Of a stretch of 64,000 bases of DNA, positions 59,234-64,000 are shown piece by piece. The stretch comes from Rachycentron canadum (Eukaryota; Chordata; Actinopteri; Carangiformes; Rachycentridae): contig CM076668.1 of assembly GCA_038496675.1 (NCBI GenBank), forward strand, positions 19,111,580 through 19,175,579, given 5' to 3'. Numbering within the stretch: the stretch's first letter is position 1; each line of letters begins with the position of its first letter. Below the pieces are notes generated by a model, which was not told where the DNA came from, searched no databases, and saw nothing but the letters and a program-made list of their open reading frames with translations. Position numbers and translations under genes: made by a program.

Positions 59234-62200
59234 CATATATGTGAAGTCCTCACCAGTTCAGAAAACACCTTGTAAAGTCATTTTGCTGTTGTGACGAAAT
59301 CATGATAAATTATTAGATTTGGGAATAGAAGGGTTGGTATTAGATATTAGTGTATATAGGACAGTGTCTAGAGTATCTATTGATTACTCAAAACTACTGA
59401 ATCATGGCTTTATCTATAAAAATGCCAATCAAAGGTTCCCACAGTGAAAGAACTTTTTCTTTTTTTCCATCCAAGATATCAATTCGCAGTGACAGAAAAC
59501 AGGAGAGCAGCAGAATCTCTGTTTCGTTTGAAACAAATCCTCGTAGCTGAACTACAATTGAGCCCATTTGCTGTTTCATATGACAGAACAATGACAGAAA
59601 TGACTGATGACTGTTTTCTTACGTGCCACCTCTATGCTTAAGTTACATTTTGATGATTCCAAGGTTCTGTGGCACAATAACGTTGTCACATGTAACATCC
59701 GCTGGAAGTCTCCAACGTTGTTTCGGCGTTTGAACAAACACTAAGTAGTGGTGTTTTCCTGATGAGAACAGCCTCATTTGTACGGGTAGGAACAGAGAAC
59801 GGCATCTTTACTTGATAAACTACTTGAAGCATCTAGAGACTTTGCTTTCGAATCAGTTTCTCCAATGTAATTTATTCATGATGCAGTGAAGCAACAATCA
59901 AAGCCAAAGTTGGGTAAAACTCTGTGGGTGTGGTTTGATTAAACCAACATCCCACCAACTGTCATCAGGCTTTCACTCATTCAGATATCAATGAATCCTG
60001 CCTCTCAAAGCGTGGTCACACTTTTTAGTGTGTTTGTGTTGTTTCCAATATTTTACAGACTCGTGTGTAAATTCAAACACGAAGATTTGTTTGTTGTTCC
60101 TCAACCATTTTGTGACACCGTTTCCTCACGCAGCTTCGTCAGTCTCCAGTTTATGTTCTATGATAGAAATCTGATGACCAGGTCAAATAAAATAACTTTT
60201 CTCAACACAACAGGACGTCGTCACCACGACTTAGACTTGTTGGTGCGTTTGTTGACATCTGAGTGTTTAGTACGATGCCACACGAAGAGCTTCAGTTTTT
60301 GAGGTTTAAGCCCTCTATGTTTAACAGATAGCTGAGTGGACGGCGATTCGATTCCCGGCTGACTTTTCGCTTTCGTTACACTTTATCTTTTTTCCTTATG
60401 GCAGAGTCCTTCACTCATAGTTAAATGTGGTTTTGTGTTACCTGATTTCTTCTGGTTTAAGGTGTCAGAAGTTAAAAATGTCTCTTTATTTACCACATAG
60501 TGCAAAGAACTGAACCTGAGTTAATTTCAGACCAATGTTAGAATGAGCTCCTTTCTAAACCACAGCTGGACATGTTAACAAATTCACTTTTAAATATATT
60601 AGTAAGGAATGTTAAAAACTAATTAAGAACTAGACTCATTGAAATGTGAAGGTTTCATCATTATCTACTGTCTGGACTAGAAATGATGGATTAAAGGACT
60701 AGAGATGTGTCGTGGATTTATAGAGAGTTAAGAAATTTTGGAAAGATTTCAAACTTCCTTGTAGATAATAAGACAATTATACTGCTGGAGTCAGATCTGA
60801 CCTGAGCTGGTTCCCCCGGGGGGCGGGGGGGTTTAACCTGCTGTCCTCTCTGTCATTCTCCTCATTTATCACCTCACAGCTTTAATTATCCGTTCACTTG
60901 GAAACCGGTCGGAGCAGAGAGCTTTGCTTCTTTAATTTTGGTCATTAAATTGGGCTTAAACTTGACTCCAGCCTCCTTTTAAAATGTCTCTTCTTTGTCT
61001 AACCTGCAGATACCCTGTAAACCCTCCTGTCTTCATCATCCTCTCCTTTTCTTTCCCCCCTCTGTCATCTTCTCAAAATCACCCCATCTTCCTGTCCTTT
61101 CTTGTCCTCTTCTTGTCCTTCTCTCCCATCTCTTTCATTAAACCCAGATCCACTTTGAAATCTCCTCCCCCTGTTTCACGTTTTTATCTTTATTTCCCAT
61201 AATTCCAGAGGTCGTTAGGAGTCTCTGTTCGCTGAGAGTGGAGGAGTAGCCTGGTGGAAGTGACTGGATAAGAACAGACAGTGTCTGTATCAGGATCTCT
61301 ATTAACTTTCTGCTGACAGAATATTCCTGAAATAATGAGACCGAGTGCTGCAGGTGTATGTGGGTGTGCATGTACATCCAGTGTGTGTTATTACACGTCT
61401 ACATGAGTTCCTGTTTCTTATTGCTGGGAGGTCTGATGTCAAGACTCATGACAGCAGACTTCCTACTTCTGTTTTGATATTAAACAAGGAAGAAGTAATG
61501 AGCTTGTACAAAAGTTTGCTGGGGTCAGTGTGCAGCTGTGATAACTGGGTATTTCACGAGACTGTAATTTAAATGTAAGAATATAATTCTGTCAGCATAG
61601 CTGCTATACGAGGAGAGCACAAACAAGATATCAGCTCGGGTGCTGTTACCATTTAAGCATCACCTGCTATTAGGGGTCAACTTCTTTCAGGGCTGGTTAT
61701 TAGTTATTATTAGTGCAGCAACGTAAGGCCTTTTCTTATTTTTACCATCTGAAATCAGGGTTTAGAGAGAATTTGATGTACGTAGCTTAATATTGCTACA
61801 CCAAGTCCCATTGACCATAGTGTCCAGATATTTTTTATTATTTTGATGATATCGTTCATATCAGTGAAGGGAGGCAAAATATCAAACACCTCACATCACA
61901 TGGTTCTGAGGGCTGGAAATTGCTGCAGACCACAGAATAGTACAGCCAGCGTCAGACAGCTGCATCAGAGACACAGTAGCGTATTTAAATCGGTTCGGTT
62001 TAATCAAATGAACAACTATAATGATAGCTGGAAAATGATGACTCTTTCTGGCCTGATAATCGGTTGATCCCTAATTGCTATTTTCAGTGACACAGCATCA
62101 TACTAAGATTTTAACATGTGCTTCTTTTGCTGGAAGAACCCCAGCTGCATATTTTCAGTCTCTCCCTCCTCTTGATCAACTGCAGACACCTACATTTACT

Positions 62201-62705
62201 AATCAGGAGTGGGCAGAGCAGTGGGTGATTGAAAATATGCAGTGCTGGCACCTCTCCACGACGGAGCCTGAGGACCATTGATCTAGTGTGTGGAGTGAAA
62301 ACGCTTTTGTGTAGAGAATAACTGCATCAAATCTAGTGTTTTCATTCTGGAATCAAGCGCAGAAAGATTTACACAGAAACACCTTTCTGTGACTGTTTCA
62401 GTATTGATTAATATGTCAATTATTCATTAATTTTCTTTATAAAATTCCACCAAACAGTAAGAAATGCTCATATTTTTTCTGACAAATGGTCCAAAACCAA
62501 AGAATGATCAATTTGTAATTTGGCTTTCAAATTTCTGGGTTGTATTTGGGAGTATTTGGCCAGTTTGCAGCAGCGTGGGTAGTGTAGTAATGTTAGTCAG
62601 TGAAATAGGTTAGTAGGTTTTGAACAGGTTGCAGGTTTGAGCCCAGCAGGTTTCTTCAAAACAGACAGGCTATGTATCCATGAATAATCTCTGTTGATTT
62701 TTTTT
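59233..62705. other. Intron 2: no gene recognised
   Basis: A tRNA-like scrap (TAGCTGAGTGG then GATTCGATTCCCGGC) at 60329-60359 has A and B boxes almost abutting and is probably a deleted SINE. A GC run CCCCCGGGGGGCGGGGGGG lies near 60813-60831. Pyrimidine-rich sequence is present at 61020-61140. No exon was recognised. Confidence 0.45.
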
Positions 62706-62711
62706 CTAGGA

Positions 62712-62903
62712 GATTTACAGTGGTGCAGTGGTTATCACTGTTGCCTGAGGTCGGGCCTGGGGCCTTTCTGTGTCGAGTGTGGCCACTCTGAATTGATCCT
62801 AGGCGTCACTGTGAATGTATGTCTCTATATGTCAGCCCTGCAATAGACAGCGACCTGTCCAGGGTCTACCTCGCCCTTGCCTATTGTCAGGAGGGATTGG
62901 ATG
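62712..62903 (+). mobile_element. tRNA-derived SINE, internally deleted
   Basis: It starts ACAGTGGTGCAGTGGTTA, a tRNA-like A box region, followed by GGCCTGGGGCCTTTCTGTGT, then ATGTCAGCCCTGCAATAGAC, CGACCTGTCCAGGGT and CGCCCTTGCCTATTGTCAG. These blocks are characteristic of a very common teleost SINE; the usual middle part between the GTGTCGAG and CTGAATTG blocks is missing. Confidence 0.8.
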
Positions 62904-63117
62904 GATTTACTGTGTTGGTATCGTGATATAAAGTAAATAAACCTTGACTAAAGTTTCCCAAAGTTTGACGGAGTTGGTCTGAGTCAATTCGTTCACAGGG
63001 AACTGAATTTAAGAATTCAACTGGTTCTACCTCTGTGTGGGAGTGTTTGAATAATAGTATCTTATTTTTAAGCAGCAATCAAGATCTTCAGACGCATAGA
63101 CACACACGTACACTCGT
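62904..63117. other. Intron 2: nothing recognised
   Basis: Short AT-rich spacer between the SINE and a composite microsatellite. Confidence 0.5.
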
Positions 63118-63142
63118 ACTCTCTCTCTCTCACACTCACTCA

Positions 63143-63179
<37 letters not shown>
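63118..63179. repeat. Composite (CT)n-(CACT)n-(CA)n microsatellite
   Basis: A short CT run passes through CACT units into about 16 CA units. A second short (CA)n follows at 63289-63306. Confidence 0.95.
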
Positions 63180-63182
<3 letters not shown>

Positions 63183-63306
63183 TACACCCACTCCCAGCTC
63201 TTCAGCCTGTTGGTCTGTTAGAGCTAATTTCCATGCGTGGGAACAAAGCATCATCATATCACATATCACAGCATGGACTCTTACATAACCACACACACAC
63301 ACACAC

Positions 63307-64000
63307 ATACGGAAGCATTATGTCCATGCATACATAATACAACATGTAATTCCTGTTATTGTGGCTGCTGCTTACAGACTTTTACATGGTTGTTATCTAC
63401 ATGTGATTTCTTCGGCATGCGGCTCCTCTGATTGGTGGGCTGTCGGACCGATGGCACCTCCTGGACTCCACCAGGTCCTCCATAAAGGTTTCATTTTACT
63501 TCCATGCAGAACCATAGAAAAACAGACCAGTGTGAGGTGCAAAACTATGATTAAAGGCTTTGAAGGTGCGTGTCTGCTCTCCATTTGAATCTCCAGTGCT
63601 CTTCACAAAAGCCTTTGAAGCCAGGAAAATAATACGGTGTAATCATGTAGAGTACTTGAGCAGCTGTCAGGCCGGCCTGTGTTTAGAGCGAGTGGCGGTG
63701 AATGGGACATTGTCTTGCAAGACAAAATAACACGGTACCAAAGAATCGGGAAGATGAGTGCACAGAGGGTTAGCGTGACCTTTTAACTTGTAACGTAACT
63801 GATAAAAAAACCTGTACATGACAGCACCATCAACAGGTTGAGAACAAAAGCCTCACTCCTGGCTCACCTGTGTGGATTTGTAACCCAATGGATTTTTTTT
63901 TTTTTTTTTCATTGTGTCTATGAGTCGTTCTGAAAAGCGGTGGCTTTTCTGTCCGTGTTGTTAAATAAATGAGTATCTGCTACTGCAGTGGACGGTAACA
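63307..64000. other. End of window, still intron 2
   Basis: No AG acceptor followed by a GRID1-like frame was found. A T run lies at 63893-63909. Open frames here have no recognisable similarity. Confidence 0.5.

Larger units (their letters stand above)
16772..64000 (+). other. grid1: grid1 intron 2 (partial, over 47 kb)
   Basis: The intron starts with donor GTAAGG after exon 2 and does not end inside the window. The next GRID1 exon should open with codons for ACDLM followed by a G-I-L-A-L-V block; no such frame next to an AG acceptor was found. Very long early introns are typical of GRID genes. Everything after 16771 is therefore intronic unless an unrecognised nested transcript exists. Confidence 0.88.

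Noticed and set aside
16772..64000. A search for a counterpart of the microRNA gene mir-346, which lies in a GRID1 intron in human
   Set aside because: No sequence resembling its mature form or a suitable hairpin was noticed in this window. A proper fold and alignment search could still find a divergent one.
16772..64000. GRID1 exon 3 (ACDLM followed by a G-I-L-A-L-V block)
   Set aside because: No frame with this content beside an AG acceptor was found on the + strand, so it probably lies beyond the window.
1..64000. CRISPR arrays, operons, phage or defence genes
   Set aside because: The window is vertebrate intronic DNA. The only regular short repeats are microsatellites and one 16-bp minisatellite, with no spacer structure and no associated genes.

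Overview
The window is vertebrate nuclear DNA, most likely from a ray-finned fish. The evidence is long introns, many (CA)n/(TG)n microsatellites, tRNA-derived SINE fragments, a decayed Tc1-like transposon and a short inverted-terminal-repeat element of types common in teleosts. It is not bacterial, and nearly all long open frames are chance frames in intron, UTR or microsatellite sequence.

Only one gene can be supported: the 5' end of a + strand glutamate receptor delta-1 gene (GRID1/grid1, GluD1). Positions 1-1732 are a CpG-rich promoter/5'UTR region with GA, CCT and CATCC tracts. Coding exon 1 (1733-1814) encodes the signal peptide and the first mature residues (DSIIHI). Coding exon 2 (16616-16771) encodes the start of the cerebellin-binding amino-terminal domain. 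The two exons join in frame through a phase-1 intron of about 14.8 kb. The second intron, also phase 1, starts at 16772 and runs past the window end (over 47.2 kb). No later GRID1 exon was recognised. Teleosts may carry two GRID1 copies, and the sequence alone does not say which this is.

Intron 1 holds simple repeats, two adjacent interspersed repeats near 10.6-11.0 kb and, near 14.05-14.6 kb, an isolated GC/CpG-rich patch. That patch has NRF1-, CCAAT-, ETS- and YY1-like motifs and a perfectly phased 16-bp tandem repeat. It looks like a second, housekeeping-type promoter inside the gene and is the most interesting non-obvious feature.

Intron 2 holds a Tc1-like remnant (20.93-22.08 kb) apparently split by a ~380-bp insertion, a tRNA-SINE (41.8-42.0 kb), a second SINE near 62.7 kb, a small MITE-like inverted repeat (41.4 kb) and three copies of a family whose ends read like CCATAGACTGTATA; two of those copies carry an intact CRE (TGACGTCA). 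There are eight long CA/TG arrays; one continues into a CG-rich alternating tract that is a strong Z-DNA candidate. Several compact, homeodomain-site-rich segments look like conserved non-coding elements, but that cannot be tested without alignment.

No undescribed protein system, CRISPR array, operon or defence locus is present.
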